Origin: Bacteroides sp.
GTDB lineage: Bacteria; Bacteroidota; Bacteroidia; Bacteroidales; Muribaculaceae
Direction: 5' to 3'
NCBI GenBank assembly: GCA_014802335.1
Contig: JAAVCL010000028.1
Location: forward strand, 1 to 64,000
DNA: 64,000 nucleotides
Part shown: positions 52,458-62,052 of the stretch, one piece after another
Layout: every line of letters begins with the position of its first letter
How positions within the stretch are numbered: the first letter of the stretch is position 1
Notes under the pieces: generated by a model
Told to the model about the DNA's origin: nothing
Databases searched by the model: none
Seen by the model: the letters and a program-made list of their open reading frames with translations, nothing else
Position numbers and translations under genes: made by a program

Positions 52458-53111
52458 TTAGAACTTGTAGCCGACATTTACTGCAAAGACGTTGATATGA
52501 GTAAAAGGCCTGTGTTCTCCGGTAACACGCATGATGTTATACTCCCCACCTATGCAATAATGTTCCCGAAAAGTAAAACCCAATCTGAAACTTCCTCCAA
52601 CTTCAAAGCGAGATAATTCTCGACCATCCTCATTATCAAAGATATTTTTAATCTTTTCCTTTTCAACGGTACCATCAGCCGGCCCGGTATATTTTAAATT
52701 GCCGCGTCCGAACAAACCAACACCAAAAGTGGGGCCTGCTGATAAAGATAATCTGCATTTATCAGATAAAATAAATGAGTATCCTAATCTTATAGGAAGA
52801 ATAAGATAGTTCGGACTCACACTCTCAGAACAATATTCTTCCATTTCATTTTTCAAATTATCCCAATAATATGTACCGATAGGGCCGGAGTCCCCGTAAG
52901 GTTGCGAGCTAAGTTTCAGAGCTGATTCAATAAAAATATTATTACTAAAAGAATAGTCGGCAGTTACACCTACGTTATATCCTGCTTTGGTTCCTGTCGT
53001 TTCCATAGCATGAGAAACGTTAACGCCTGCTTCAACTCCAAATCTAAATTGGGCATTTGCATTATACACCATTAATAATGATCCCAATACTAATAGAATT
53101 CTAATTTTCAT
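52458..53111 (-). CDS. Outer-membrane beta-barrel (porin-like) protein
   Basis: A 217-residue exported protein with a signal peptide (residues 1-20, cut after YNANA). It has alternating hydrophobic strands ending in FAVNVGYKF, a typical barrel C-terminus. FRFGVEAGVNVSHAMET and YNVGVTADYSF match the Bacteroidota outer-membrane barrel family PF13568. The role is unknown. It lies 156 nt downstream of the decayed DUF4249 gene, so it may or may not belong to that locus. Confidence 0.8.
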   Translation of the reverse strand: MKIRILLVLGSLLMVYNANAQFRFGVEAGVNVSHAMETTGTKAGYNVGVTADYSFSNNIFIESALKLSSQPYGDSGPIGTYYWDNLKNEMEEYCSESVSPNYLILPIRLGYSFILSDKCRLSLSAGPTFGVGLFGRGNLKYTGPADGTVEKEKIKNIFDNEDGRELSRFEVGGSFRLGFTFREHYCIGGEYNIMRVTGEHRPFTHINVFAVNVGYKF

Positions 53112-53267
53112 TTGTTAAAGTTTAAGTTTGTTATAGTTATAGCGCGCACTATTTAGGTCGTTATTATATAATTATTCCTTTCATTTCCTTTTTATATTTA
53201 AATGTTTAGAATAAATATCAAGGCTGTAAACGAACTAATTTATGGGTTTATTTATGTTTGTTCATAC

Positions 53268-54281
53268 TTATGGAAGATGTTCTCTTAAGAAATCTGAAAT
53301 GTCAATCCTAATTTTGTTTTTAGTTCTGGCTGCGACAATGCCTGCTCCGGTGGATACATTGCTATAGCCCCATTTTAAATCTGCCAATCCGAAGTCGGCA
53401 AGATTGGCACTCATACTTTCTTCTTGATTCCATAAGTAAAGTCCGTAATTATATAGACTTTGCGAGATGCTATTTATGTGTATCATAACTCCGCAATCAA
53501 ATAACTCTCTACTTAAGAAATCTGTTTGCATTTCGTATTTCCCTGCTGTAAATAGAAGATGAAGAGTGTATTTTTCGTTCGAAAACATCTTATCTGTGAA
53601 TAATTGATAATGGGAAGATATTTCGGCACTTATCGCATTATCAAGAATTCCAATATGTTCTTAAAAAATATTTTCCAAGGAATATTCTAAATTCCCCGGA
53701 TCGAAAAATATCTTTTCTTCTTCTGAAAAATTTTCCATTCTGGAAATGCCATTAACTGTAGGATAATAACCTTCATAATAGAACTGAAAATAGTTTTCTT
53801 TAGAATCATTATCAATAATCTCTATTTCGACTTCGAGATTAAAATCTACATTAAGTTGATATTCTGAATTTCCTATTTCGCTAATTGTTTTATTATTTTC
53901 ATTTATTTCTGTTACCTTATAGTTTATATTTCCAAGGCACAACGCTTTGGGAACTGAAACTTCAGCCATCGCTGATCCGTAGGTAGGACTTTCAGCATAA
54001 ATTACTATTCTGTCACCCTCCTTGGGAACATAGTCTTTATCAACTTCAATGTCATTGATAAATATCCTGACTATTCCGTCATTGACTGAAAGATCCGTAT
54101 CAGTATTTATCAAATTATAGTGATACGTATGAGAAAGGCGTACTTCTATGGGTTCTCCGGCTGTAATCAATGAATTAATACAAAGCTCCGGTTTTTCATC
54201 AGACTTCGGATTAAAGTCAGTATAGCAAGAGGATAGTTGAATAATTAAAACTATATATATCAAATATTTTAAAATTGCCAT
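53268..54281 (-). pseudogene. DUF4249 lipoprotein gene split by one in-frame TAA
   Basis: The first part (ATG 54281) has a lipobox LSSC and the DUF4249 pattern KPELCINSLITAGEPIEVRLSHTY through NYFQFYYEGYY. It reaches a TAA at 53663-53661. Without any frame change, reading continues from EHIGILDNAISAE through HINSISQSLYNYGLYLW to WGYSNVSTGAGIVAA, the expected C-terminal half of DUF4249. There is only one stop and no frameshift. DUF4249 proteins are outer-membrane partners of TonB receptors. The break removes the last third. It overlaps the receptor gene by 13 nt. Recent nonsense mutation is the simplest reading; a sequencing error is possible. Confidence 0.8.
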
Positions 54282-56698
54282 GTGTAAGAAATTGATGGAA
54301 TTATTGGTAATAATTTTACATATTGAAAACAATATTTACCCTCTTGATTTATACTTCTGCGTACGCCAATGGCATTCACATGACAATATGCATTATAAAG
54401 ACCGAAGGTCCAAAAACCGTTAGAATTATATAAATTGCATGATAAATCAAGTCTATGATAAAAAGGAAGCTGATAATTATTCAAAGACACTTTATAGGGA
54501 ATATAATTCCCGGAATTAAATGGGTCTGACATGGAAGCTTCCCAAACTTGTATTGGTAAAGTTAGTCGATTGCCCGAATGTCCAATCCAATTTGCGGATA
54601 ACTTTATTTTATCGTTTAATCTCCAGTTCAATGCGACATTAATAATATGTCTGGTATCCGCATTAGCCGGGTAGTATTTGCCATTATTTTTTTCGGAAAA
54701 TCGTCGATTACTCCACCCCAGAGAATAGGATATTCTACCGGTTATTTCCCCTTCCCTTTTTTCGACGTTAATACCTATTCCCTTTGCAAAACCTTTCTCA
54801 ACACATAGTTGATCATAAAATGAACCGGTTGAAGTGTATAAATAAAAATCATCCTTATAATCTACAAGATTACGCATTGATTTAACGTATGTGTCAAACG
54901 ATATAGAATACTTCCGGTCTTTCGAGTGCCAATTAGCCTCAAAGAATATTTCATCGGCTTTCATTGGCTTCATTGACTCGGATATAGGTAGCCATAAATC
55001 AGTCGGTAGCGAAAGATAAGACGAACTTATCTTATGTATAAATTGATTGGTTCGCGAATACGATAATTGTAGCGACATTGAATTATGTGGAGAATAAGAA
55101 AATAAAATCCTCGGGGCAATCCCCAATTTATATTTATCTCCAATTTTATATATTGAAATACTACCTCCCAAATTAGAATAGAATCGGTTACTTATCTTAA
55201 GATTATCTTGAAAATACACATTACCCTCATGAGCCTTGTTGTGAAGATAATAGTTTATCCTGTTCTCTGTTATTGATTCTAATATATAGAATTTTGAATT
55301 TTGCTTTGGGTGAAATGTATGGTAGATATAATTACCTCCAAATTTAATATTATTTTTTATGTTGGGAGTATATGTAAAGTGGGTCTGTAACATCCAATCA
55401 TTATTTATATTAAAAAATTTGGAAAGCATATTACTCTCTAATGAACCATCTGCTGTATTTTTTAAGCTTTTTATATTGTGCTTAATATCAGAAAAATAAT
55501 AGCAATAAGCTCCAAATAATTCTGCTGTTGTGAATTGATTTATACGGCTAACTATTCCTATTTTAGATATTCCGTTTCCCCACTTGAAATCAGTACGTTC
55601 ATTTAGTGACTGAGTTAAACGTTCACTATTCTTATCTTTTGACCCTGTATGTAGATTATCCAGCCCATAAAAAGATGTAAAATAAGCAGAAATATTGTTT
55701 GAAAATTTATGAGATATTTTAATATTCATATCAGAAAAGGCATATTTGAAACGGGTCTTGGTTTCTTCATTCCTTGAATTGGCAACAGCTAATAAAGGTA
55801 TTGATATTAATTCCGCCCATGATCTTCTGACAGCAAATAAATATGTTGTTGATTTATCTATAGGGCCTGTTAGGCATAGTGAGCCGGATGTTAATCCTAT
55901 TCTAAAGGTTCCATGCTTTTCAGAATTATTACCATCTTTTATTTTTACATCTAAAAATCAAGATAATCTGCCATTATAGTTCGATGGAATATAAGATTTA
56001 TAAAAATGAACATAGTTTATGGCATCGGGATTGATAGATGAAAATAAACCGCCAAAGTGACTGATGTGATATGTAGGTACATTCTCAATCATAATCATAT
56101 TTTGATCCGTTTCTCCACCATGAACTCGTACGTCCCCAAGGTCATCAAGTCTGGCAGATACTCCTCCGTGCTGTTGAAGGCTTTTTAATATGTCACTTTC
56201 TCCCAATAGAGTTAGTGTATTTCTAATTTCATCTCCAGTCAATGTTAATCCTCCATTTTCCAAATCATTTTTAGAATTTTCATTACTGGAAATAACCACA
56301 ACTTCTTCAAGCATTTTAGATTGTATATGACTTGTATCCCTCTTTTCGCTTCTAACAACTTGTTTTGTTATTATTTTATCTGATTTAGACGACTTGTGTT
56401 GCTGTCTTTTGAGTATGATGTTATTACCCTTAATTTCCCATTTAATATCAGTCCCTTTAAAAATTTCGTTTAAACTGTATTTTAATGATTTATTATCTAA
56501 GGTTACTGATACTCTTAATTTCTTAAGGAGCTCTGAAGAATATATGAAATTCTTTCCTGTTTGTTCTGCAATGCTCCTGAATACTTCCGGTGCAGGTTTA
56601 TTAACGGCTCGTAATGTTATACCTTTTGAATACACCATTGAGATTCCGAACATTAAAAATAATGCTAAAATTATAGTTTTCATTTTTATCAAATTCAT
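54269..56698 (-). pseudogene. TonB-dependent receptor gene split by one in-frame TGA
   Basis: An 809-codon frame. A signal peptide (residues 1-25) is followed by a secretin/TonB N-terminal (STN) domain (AEQTGKNFIYSSELLKKLRVSV, about 43-100) and a plug domain with LGDVRVHGGETDQNMIMIENVPTYHISHFGG. It then meets TGA at 55960-55958 within YNGRLS-stop-FLDVKIKDGN. In related receptors this segment reads GRLSS(F/V)LD, so TCA to TGA is a one-base change. The downstream barrel (about 565 codons) is open in the same frame and ends in a typical aromatic terminus, SYTWQF. The STN domain indicates sigma-factor signalling. Products as written would be a 246-residue fragment and possibly a 486-residue fragment. 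Confidence 0.82.
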
Positions 56699-56708
56699 TT
56701 TTTACAAA

Positions 56709-57149
56709 CTATAATTTTTCCTCAACCTTCATTTCTGTGTTTAAAATCTCATTGATCATTTCAATAAGATCTTCAGGAGTCCCTTCGTAATAAATAGTTA
56801 GTGTGTAACTCTCAATATTTTCCGGTAAGTTTGTAATTTTTACATTATACACTGCTTCAATCTGAGAAATTATATATTCTAATGAAGCATTTTCAAAATC
56901 AAATATTTCTGTTTCCACATTCTGGATCGGAGTTACAACCTGAGGCTCTGCAGCACGGTGCGGAGGTGTCTCGTTGCGGAATTGAATATAGTATCCTGCA
57001 GCATAAACAGATATTAAAACAATGATAGAAACTGAAGCAGCTACTAAATATTTTTTATAGGGGGAGACGGGCAAAATAGTTCTTAATGTCTTTTTACTAT
57101 TAAAACATCCTTCTTTATAATGCCTGACAATAAATTCTAAATTCTTCAT
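56709..57149 (-). CDS. Short DUF4974 membrane protein (reduced FecR-like anti-sigma factor)
   Basis: A 146-residue protein with a short basic N-terminus of about 33 residues, one transmembrane helix (about 34-54) and a C-terminal DUF4974 domain (FDFENASLEYIISQIEAVYNVKITNLPENI). DUF4974 is usually the last domain of FecR-type anti-sigma factors. Here the cytoplasmic anti-sigma helices and the FecR domain are absent or too short to recognise. It lies between the ECF sigma gene and the STN-type receptor, as expected for the regulator of that system. It ends 10 nt before the receptor gene. Confidence 0.75.
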   Translation of the reverse strand: MKNLEFIVRHYKEGCFNSKKTLRTILPVSPYKKYLVAASVSIIVLISVYAAGYYIQFRNETPPHRAAEPQVVTPIQNVETEIFDFENASLEYIISQIEAVYNVKITNLPENIESYTLTIYYEGTPEDLIEMINEILNTEMKVEEKL

Positions 57150-57429
57150 CTATTCTTAACCAACGACTCATGTTTGATTATCCTTTCTTACATAAATGAC
57201 GCACAAGATTCAGAAAAGTCCTATTGAAATTTTATAATTTTTTATCAAAATTAAAACCATGTCGGAAAATTTTAGAAAAGAGATATACTTTAGGCCTGTA
57301 TTTCAACGAAATGCGAACGGGATAATAGTCAATCGACAAAGAATAGATAGTTGTGACTTTAAGATAATAAAAATATGAGTGATATTATTCCGACATAGAA
57401 GAGTATTGTAAGGTTCGAGGCGTTCAATT

Positions 57430-57623
57430 GAAGTCGTTTAAACTTTTTTCAAGGATAAGATTTATTAAGATTTTGAGTGAATTTTGATTCTTGAAGAAGG
57501 AGAATAGCGGGCTATTCGACTGATGAAAGAATCGAAAGGCACCAAAATATTAATAAATATTAGCCTTGAAGAAAACAATTTTAAACTTCTTCTTAGGTTT
57601 TCGTAAAAAGTTTAAACGACTTC
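57430..57623 (+). repeat. Family A repeat, copy A2 (194 bp)
   Basis: The ends GAAGTCGTTTAAACTTTTT and its exact complement are perfect 19-bp inverted repeats, and both flanks are ATT. Inward, GATTCTT pairs with AAGAATC, enclosing the loop GAAGAAGGA / GACTGATGA and the cap GAATAGCGGGCTATTC. The element lies between the ECF sigma gene and the DUF4974 gene, one base beyond the sigma stop. The other 280 nt of this gap (57150-57429) hold nothing I can support. Confidence 0.85.
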
Positions 57624-57624
57624 A

Positions 57625-58152
57625 TTATAAAAAGGGGAGGAAGAAAGGCTTATTATTAGCGTCCAATGATTCCCGAAGACGACTGAATGCTTTTGTCATT
57701 TGATTTTTTACTGTCTTGACTGATATGCCCAGTTCTTCTGAAATTTCTTCATTAGATAACCCATCTCTTTTACTCAAGAGAAATATCTCACGGCATTTGG
57801 CCGGAAGAGAATCTATGGCTTTCCAGATTTTTGCATCTCTTATTGATGTGTCAATATCTTTTTCATCAACCAGTTCAGGTATGTAGGTTTCGTCTAAATA
57901 TTTATTTTGATTTCTGAGGTATGTCAGACTTTTATTCCTTACAGTTTGATACAAATATGCCTGAAGATTTTCTATTTCCTTTTCTTCTAACAAAAGATTC
58001 CATATCATTACGAATGAATCCTGAACCACATCTTCGGATACTTCAACATCTTCAGTTATACGCAACGAATACATGCATAATGGAAGATAAAACTTCTTAA
58101 AATATATTTCAAATCGTCTCTTTTTCACAATTACTATAGTATTATTCAGCAA
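57625..58152 (-). CDS. ECF RNA polymerase sigma factor (Bacteroidota sigma-70 family)
   Basis: A 175-residue ECF sigma factor. Region 2 (about residues 15-80) contains EDVVQDSFVMIWN, which binds the -10 element and core polymerase. LQAYLYQTVRNKSLTYLRN is the end of region 2. Region 4 (about 115-165) has LPAKCREIFLLSKRDGLSNEEISEELGISVKTVKNQMTKAFSRLR, a helix-turn-helix for the -35 element. It would drive the linked receptor genes when released by the DUF4974 protein. It appears intact although its target genes carry stop codons. Confidence 0.9.
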   Translation of the reverse strand: MLNNTIVIVKKRRFEIYFKKFYLPLCMYSLRITEDVEVSEDVVQDSFVMIWNLLLEEKEIENLQAYLYQTVRNKSLTYLRNQNKYLDETYIPELVDEKDIDTSIRDAKIWKAIDSLPAKCREIFLLSKRDGLSNEEISEELGISVKTVKNQMTKAFSRLRESLDANNKPFFLPFL

Positions 58153-58188
58153 GTGGTGAAATCCATCATAAGTAATAAGTAGAGAATA

Positions 58189-58629
58189 CTAACGACCGTT
58201 AACACCCGGCATATAGGCATCCTCGTAATGCTCCAGTTTAAAATCGTTGCTGTCTCCAATTATCGTAATTATATCAAATCTATATTGATAAAGATGAGGC
58301 AAATTTCTAAGATAGCAGTCAGCTCCTCTAACGATATTGCTTCTTTTATTTTTCCCAACGGCGTCAATGGGGTCCTGCGTATCCGGTTTCCTTGCCTTTA
58401 CTTCTACGAAAATTATGGTTCTGTCACACTCAAGGATTATATCTATTTCATATTTACCGGCACGCCAGTTTCGTTCCCTTATTGTGTATCCTTTTTTTAG
58501 TAAATATTCAGCAGCTATTTGTTCGGCAAGCTGTCCCCATTTATAATTATCTTCTCCGATTTTCTTTTTGGATTCAGAGTTCATTCCGCGAGTCGGGATC
58601 TTTTGTTTTGGATGTTCAGATTCTGTCAT
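58189..58629 (-). CDS. YraN/UPF0102 family endonuclease-like protein
   Basis: A small protein with the UPF0102 fold, related to Holliday-junction resolvase and restriction-endonuclease cores. GQLAEQIAAEYLLKKGYTIRERNWR is the family start, and YEIDIILECDRTIIFVEVKAR holds the D-ExK nuclease-type motif. The cellular function is uncertain. I use the ATG at 58629. An in-frame ATG at 58656 would add nine residues, but lies at the edge of a family C palindrome. It is 36 nt upstream of the ECF sigma gene on the same strand. Confidence 0.85.
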   Translation of the reverse strand: MTESEHPKQKIPTRGMNSESKKKIGEDNYKWGQLAEQIAAEYLLKKGYTIRERNWRAGKYEIDIILECDRTIIFVEVKARKPDTQDPIDAVGKNKRSNIVRGADCYLRNLPHLYQYRFDIITIIGDSNDFKLEHYEDAYMPGVNGR

Positions 58630-58647
58630 TTCATGATTATAGATTAG

Positions 58648-58840
58648 TAGGAACATGGCGTGCCACGTTTGATCGTTGCGACGGATAATGCATCGGCAAA
58701 TGTAAGGACGTGGCGTGCCACGTCTGAATGTTGCAACGTGGTATTAGGGAAGGTATTCCTCAGACGTGGCACGCCACGTCCCTACACTTGTCCGGTAATG
58801 CGTCGATGTTTGCGGTGTGCCTACACTCGCCCGGTAATTC
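58648..58840. repeat. Cluster of family C palindromic repeats
   Basis: Three copies of the palindrome core TGGCGTGCCA or its complement lie at 58653-58668, 58708-58723 and 58764-58779. 58701-58727 and 58760-58786 are 27-nt inverted repeats with one mismatch, so the second and third copies can fold into a large cruciform. Beyond them, CTACACTTGTCCGGTAAT and CTACACTCGCCCGGTAAT are direct repeats. The cluster fills the gap between yraN and nadC. The layout resembles paired REP elements. Confidence 0.75.
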
Positions 58841-58875
58841 CTACATTTTTACTTAATCAAAATTGGTTATAAAGC

Positions 58876-59724
58876 TCAGACGGCTTTAAAACTCATATCG
58901 AGTCCTTTTACACTATGAGTTAGAGCGCCGACAGAAATAAAGTCTACACCGGCTTCGCCGTATGCGCGAAGATTCTCCAATGTAATTCCTCCTGATGATT
59001 CTGTTTCATATTTGCCATTCACAAGCTTAACGGCTTCTTTTGTCTGTTCAGGAGTGAAATTGTCAAACATAATGCGGTCAACTCCGCCATGATTCATGAC
59101 TTTGCGGATATCATCAAGACTTCTTACCTCAACTTCAATTTTAAGATCTTTTCCGTTGGCCTTGCAATATTCTTGTGCGCGTGTAATCGCCTCTTCAATT
59201 CCTCCGGCAAAATCTATGTGATTATCCTTAATGAGGATCATATCAAACAAGCCAATGCGGTGGTTTGTTCCTCCTCCTATTTTTACAGCCTCCTTTTCAA
59301 GCATGCGCATCCCCGGAGTGGTTTTCCGAGTGTCAAGCACGCGGGTATGCAGGCCTGCAAGTTCATCTTGATAACGTCGGGTCATGGTTGCTACGCCACT
59401 CATCCGCTGCATTATATTCAGCATTGTTCTCTCTGCAATGAGCAGCGATCTGACAGGTCCTTCAGATTCAAATGCAATATCTCCTTTTTTAACATTTGAG
59501 CCATCCTTGATATATACTTCCGTCTTAATCGAGGGATCTAATTTCTTAAAAACTTCAAGAGCCATGTCAACTCCTGCTAAAACACCATCTTCCTTTATTA
59601 TCAGCCGGCTTTTGCCGATTGCGTCTTCCGGAATGGTTGATAGTGTTGTGTGGTCTCCATCTCCTATATCCTCTGCAAATGCGAGTTCCAACAATTCGTC
59701 TTTAAGTTGTTCTATTGTTTTCAT
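58876..59724 (-). CDS. nadC: Nicotinate-nucleotide pyrophosphorylase (carboxylating)
   Basis: A 282-residue enzyme that joins quinolinate with phosphoribosyl pyrophosphate, losing CO2, to form nicotinate mononucleotide in NAD synthesis. EDIGDGDHTTLSTIPE is the N-terminal signature. AERTMLNIMQRMSGVAT, TRVLDTRKTTPGMRMLEKEAV and GGGTNHRIGLFDMILIKDNHI are active-site segments, and ESSGGITLENLRAYGEAGVDFISVG is the C-terminal phosphate-binding barrel motif. All appear intact. Confidence 0.95.
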   Translation of the reverse strand: MKTIEQLKDELLELAFAEDIGDGDHTTLSTIPEDAIGKSRLIIKEDGVLAGVDMALEVFKKLDPSIKTEVYIKDGSNVKKGDIAFESEGPVRSLLIAERTMLNIMQRMSGVATMTRRYQDELAGLHTRVLDTRKTTPGMRMLEKEAVKIGGGTNHRIGLFDMILIKDNHIDFAGGIEEAITRAQEYCKANGKDLKIEVEVRSLDDIRKVMNHGGVDRIMFDNFTPEQTKEAVKLVNGKYETESSGGITLENLRAYGEAGVDFISVGALTHSVKGLDMSFKAV

Positions 59725-59788
59725 CTTTATACTTGATTTATGCGTGAAATCGCCTATTATTATTCGTATTATTCGCTGTAAATATATG

Positions 59789-59826
59789 AAAAAGTCCGGC
59801 AGGTCAAATTGGCGAGCCGGACATTT
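59789..59826 (-). terminator. Terminator after the M3 peptidase gene
   Basis: On the minus strand TGTCCGGC and GCCGGACT form a stem of seven to eight pairs with a loop of about 15 nt, followed by TTTTT. It lies just past the M3 peptidase stop. Confidence 0.7.
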
Positions 59827-59840
59827 GTTATTCTGATATA

Positions 59841-61982
59841 TTATTTCTTGATGCCGTCGCGTTCGAGCAATGCATCTACAGTTGGCTTCTTGCCTCGGAA
59901 TTCAACATAAAGTTCCATTGGGTCTTTTGTATCACCGCTCTGCAACATCTTCAGGAATCGGGCTGCTGTCGCTTTATCAAAAATACCGTTTTCTTTAAAG
60001 GCCTTGAATGCATCTGCATCAAGTTCTTCCGACCATTTATAGCCGTAATATCCGGCAGCATAGCCACCCGAGAATATGTGGCCGAACGATGAAGATGTGT
60101 TTGTGCCGGGAACAGCTTCGAAGATTTTTACAGGTTCAATAGCTGTGATCTCAAAATTTTCCACATCAGCCGATGCGCGCAGAGGTTCTGTTATTGTATG
60201 GTAAGCCATGTCAAGATAACCGAATCCAAGTTGACGCATTGTTGAATAGGCTGCGCCATATTGAGACGATTTTATGAAGTTGTTAAGCAACTCGGCAGGA
60301 ATCTTTTTGCCTGTCTTGTAATGGCGTGCAAAGCCGTCCAAATATTCTTTCTCAGTAAGGAAATTTTCGTTGAACTGTGAGAACAACTCAACAAAGTCAT
60401 GGTCAACATTTGTGCCACTGAGTGATTCATATTTTGCCTCCGACGACAAGCCATGCAATGCATGTCCGAACTCATGTAAGAAGGTTTCAACCTCATCGGC
60501 TGTTAAAAGTACCGGGTCTTTACCAACCGGCTTTGAAAAATTACATACAATCGATATAAGTGGGAGAACCTTGTTGCCTTCATCATCCTTACGTTCGGCA
60601 CGATATTCTGTCATCCACGCGCCCGGAGCTTTTCCGGGTCTGTAAAAGAAGTCTGCATAAAGGATGCCGAGAAGTTCACCATCTTTTTTATAGACTTCAT
60701 ATACTCTTACATCCTGATGATACTTGTCAATATTGCTTACTTCCTTGAATTTGTATCCATATAATTTTGTTGCCAGTCCGAAAACGCCGTCAATCGTGCG
60801 ATTCAATTCAAAATAGGGCTTAAGGTCTTCATCATTGAAAGAATAGCGTTCATTCTTCAATTTATCTGACCAATAGGAATAGTCCCAAGGCTGGATTGTA
60901 AAATCGGGTCCTTCCTGTGCACGGGCATATTCTTCGATTTCCTGAATTTCCTTACGCATGGGTTCTGTATAAGCCGCACGCAAATCTTCAAGGAATGACA
61001 TCACTGTTTCCGGAGTCCCGGCCATAGTCTCTTCAAGCGCATATTCGGCATAGTTCTTTTTCCCCATCAGACGGGCAATTTCAAGACGAACATTAGCAAT
61101 GTCTTTTAAAATCTGCTCGTTGTTAAATTCACCGCTTGTATTGGTGCCGCCATATAACTTGTATAGCTTTTCCCTCAGATCGCGACGGTCAGAATATGTC
61201 ATGAAGGGTCCGTAACTCGGGCGAAATATCGTAACAAGATAAAGAGACGGGTCATCAGCTTTACCTTCCTCTGCCAGAGCTTCGGCGGCTGCAGCACGAT
61301 AGGCGCTCTTAATGCTTTCCGGAATTCCGGTAAGATCGGATTCTTTCAGCCACATCCTGCGATCTTGTTCTTTCATTGCATTGGTAACATTCTGAGAGAA
61401 CGCGATGTTGAGATTGGAAAGCTCGGCCGAAAGTTTACGGAATTTTTCTCTATCTTCTCCTTGCAGGTTAGCTCCTGAATGAACAAATGAACGATATGTT
61501 TTCTCAATGAGACGCAAATCTTCGGGCGTGAGAGACGTGTCTTCACCTCTTCTTTCATAAACTTGTTTTATTCTATCCCAAAGACGTTCGTTGAGCATTA
61601 TATTGGTCTGGTGTTCCGACAGAACCGGTGTAAGTCGTGCCATAGTGTTCATCAGAACGGTGTCGCCCGTGGCGTGCTCAATATTGCTAAGAGCCGACAA
61701 AGAGCGAGTAAGAACATCTCCGGTGCGATCGAGAGCTACGATTGTATTCTCGAATGTGGGTACACTTCTCTGATTGCATATTGCATCTATTTCTTGATTT
61801 TGAAGTTTTATACCTTCCAATATACCCTCTTCATAGTCTGCGCCCTGAAGAGTAGAGAAGGGGAGAGTTCCGTATGGCGCATTCGATCCCGTTATTAATG
61901 GATTGGATGCTTCGCAATCCACTCCGCATGCAAATGTCACAATTGAAATGGCTGCTAAGGAATGTAAAAAATTCTTTTTCAT
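59841..61982 (-). CDS. dcp: M3 family zinc metallopeptidase (peptidyl-dipeptidase Dcp-like)
   Basis: A 713-residue peptidase. An N-terminal signal peptide (residues 1-25) implies export to the periplasm. The zinc motif HEFGH in ETFLHEFGHALHGL, with the third ligand downstream, defines M3 peptidases. GTNTSSSFGHIFSGGYAAGYYGYKWSEELDADAF near the C-terminus is the substrate-binding segment with the conserved GYxxGYYxY pattern. By family it removes dipeptides from the C-terminus of short peptides. Length is typical of Dcp. Confidence 0.93.
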   Translation of the reverse strand: MKKNFLHSLAAISIVTFACGVDCEASNPLITGSNAPYGTLPFSTLQGADYEEGILEGIKLQNQEIDAICNQRSVPTFENTIVALDRTGDVLTRSLSALSNIEHATGDTVLMNTMARLTPVLSEHQTNIMLNERLWDRIKQVYERRGEDTSLTPEDLRLIEKTYRSFVHSGANLQGEDREKFRKLSAELSNLNIAFSQNVTNAMKEQDRRMWLKESDLTGIPESIKSAYRAAAAEALAEEGKADDPSLYLVTIFRPSYGPFMTYSDRRDLREKLYKLYGGTNTSGEFNNEQILKDIANVRLEIARLMGKKNYAEYALEETMAGTPETVMSFLEDLRAAYTEPMRKEIQEIEEYARAQEGPDFTIQPWDYSYWSDKLKNERYSFNDEDLKPYFELNRTIDGVFGLATKLYGYKFKEVSNIDKYHQDVRVYEVYKKDGELLGILYADFFYRPGKAPGAWMTEYRAERKDDEGNKVLPLISIVCNFSKPVGKDPVLLTADEVETFLHEFGHALHGLSSEAKYESLSGTNVDHDFVELFSQFNENFLTEKEYLDGFARHYKTGKKIPAELLNNFIKSSQYGAAYSTMRQLGFGYLDMAYHTITEPLRASADVENFEITAIEPVKIFEAVPGTNTSSSFGHIFSGGYAAGYYGYKWSEELDADAFKAFKENGIFDKATAARFLKMLQSGDTKDPMELYVEFRGKKPTVDALLERDGIKK

Positions 61983-62052
61983 TTTATGAATATTCTTTGT
62001 ATTTTTCGCATTTGTAATTGAAGTTGTTTATCCAACTTCTTTAATGTGGTCG

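Noticed and set aside
53661..55960. Stop-codon recoding (selenocysteine or a reassigned stop) in the receptor and DUF4249 genes
   Set aside because: The two stops are different (TGA and TAA), no SECIS-like hairpin is evident, and neither site is one where selenocysteine would be expected. Nonsense mutation or base error is simpler.
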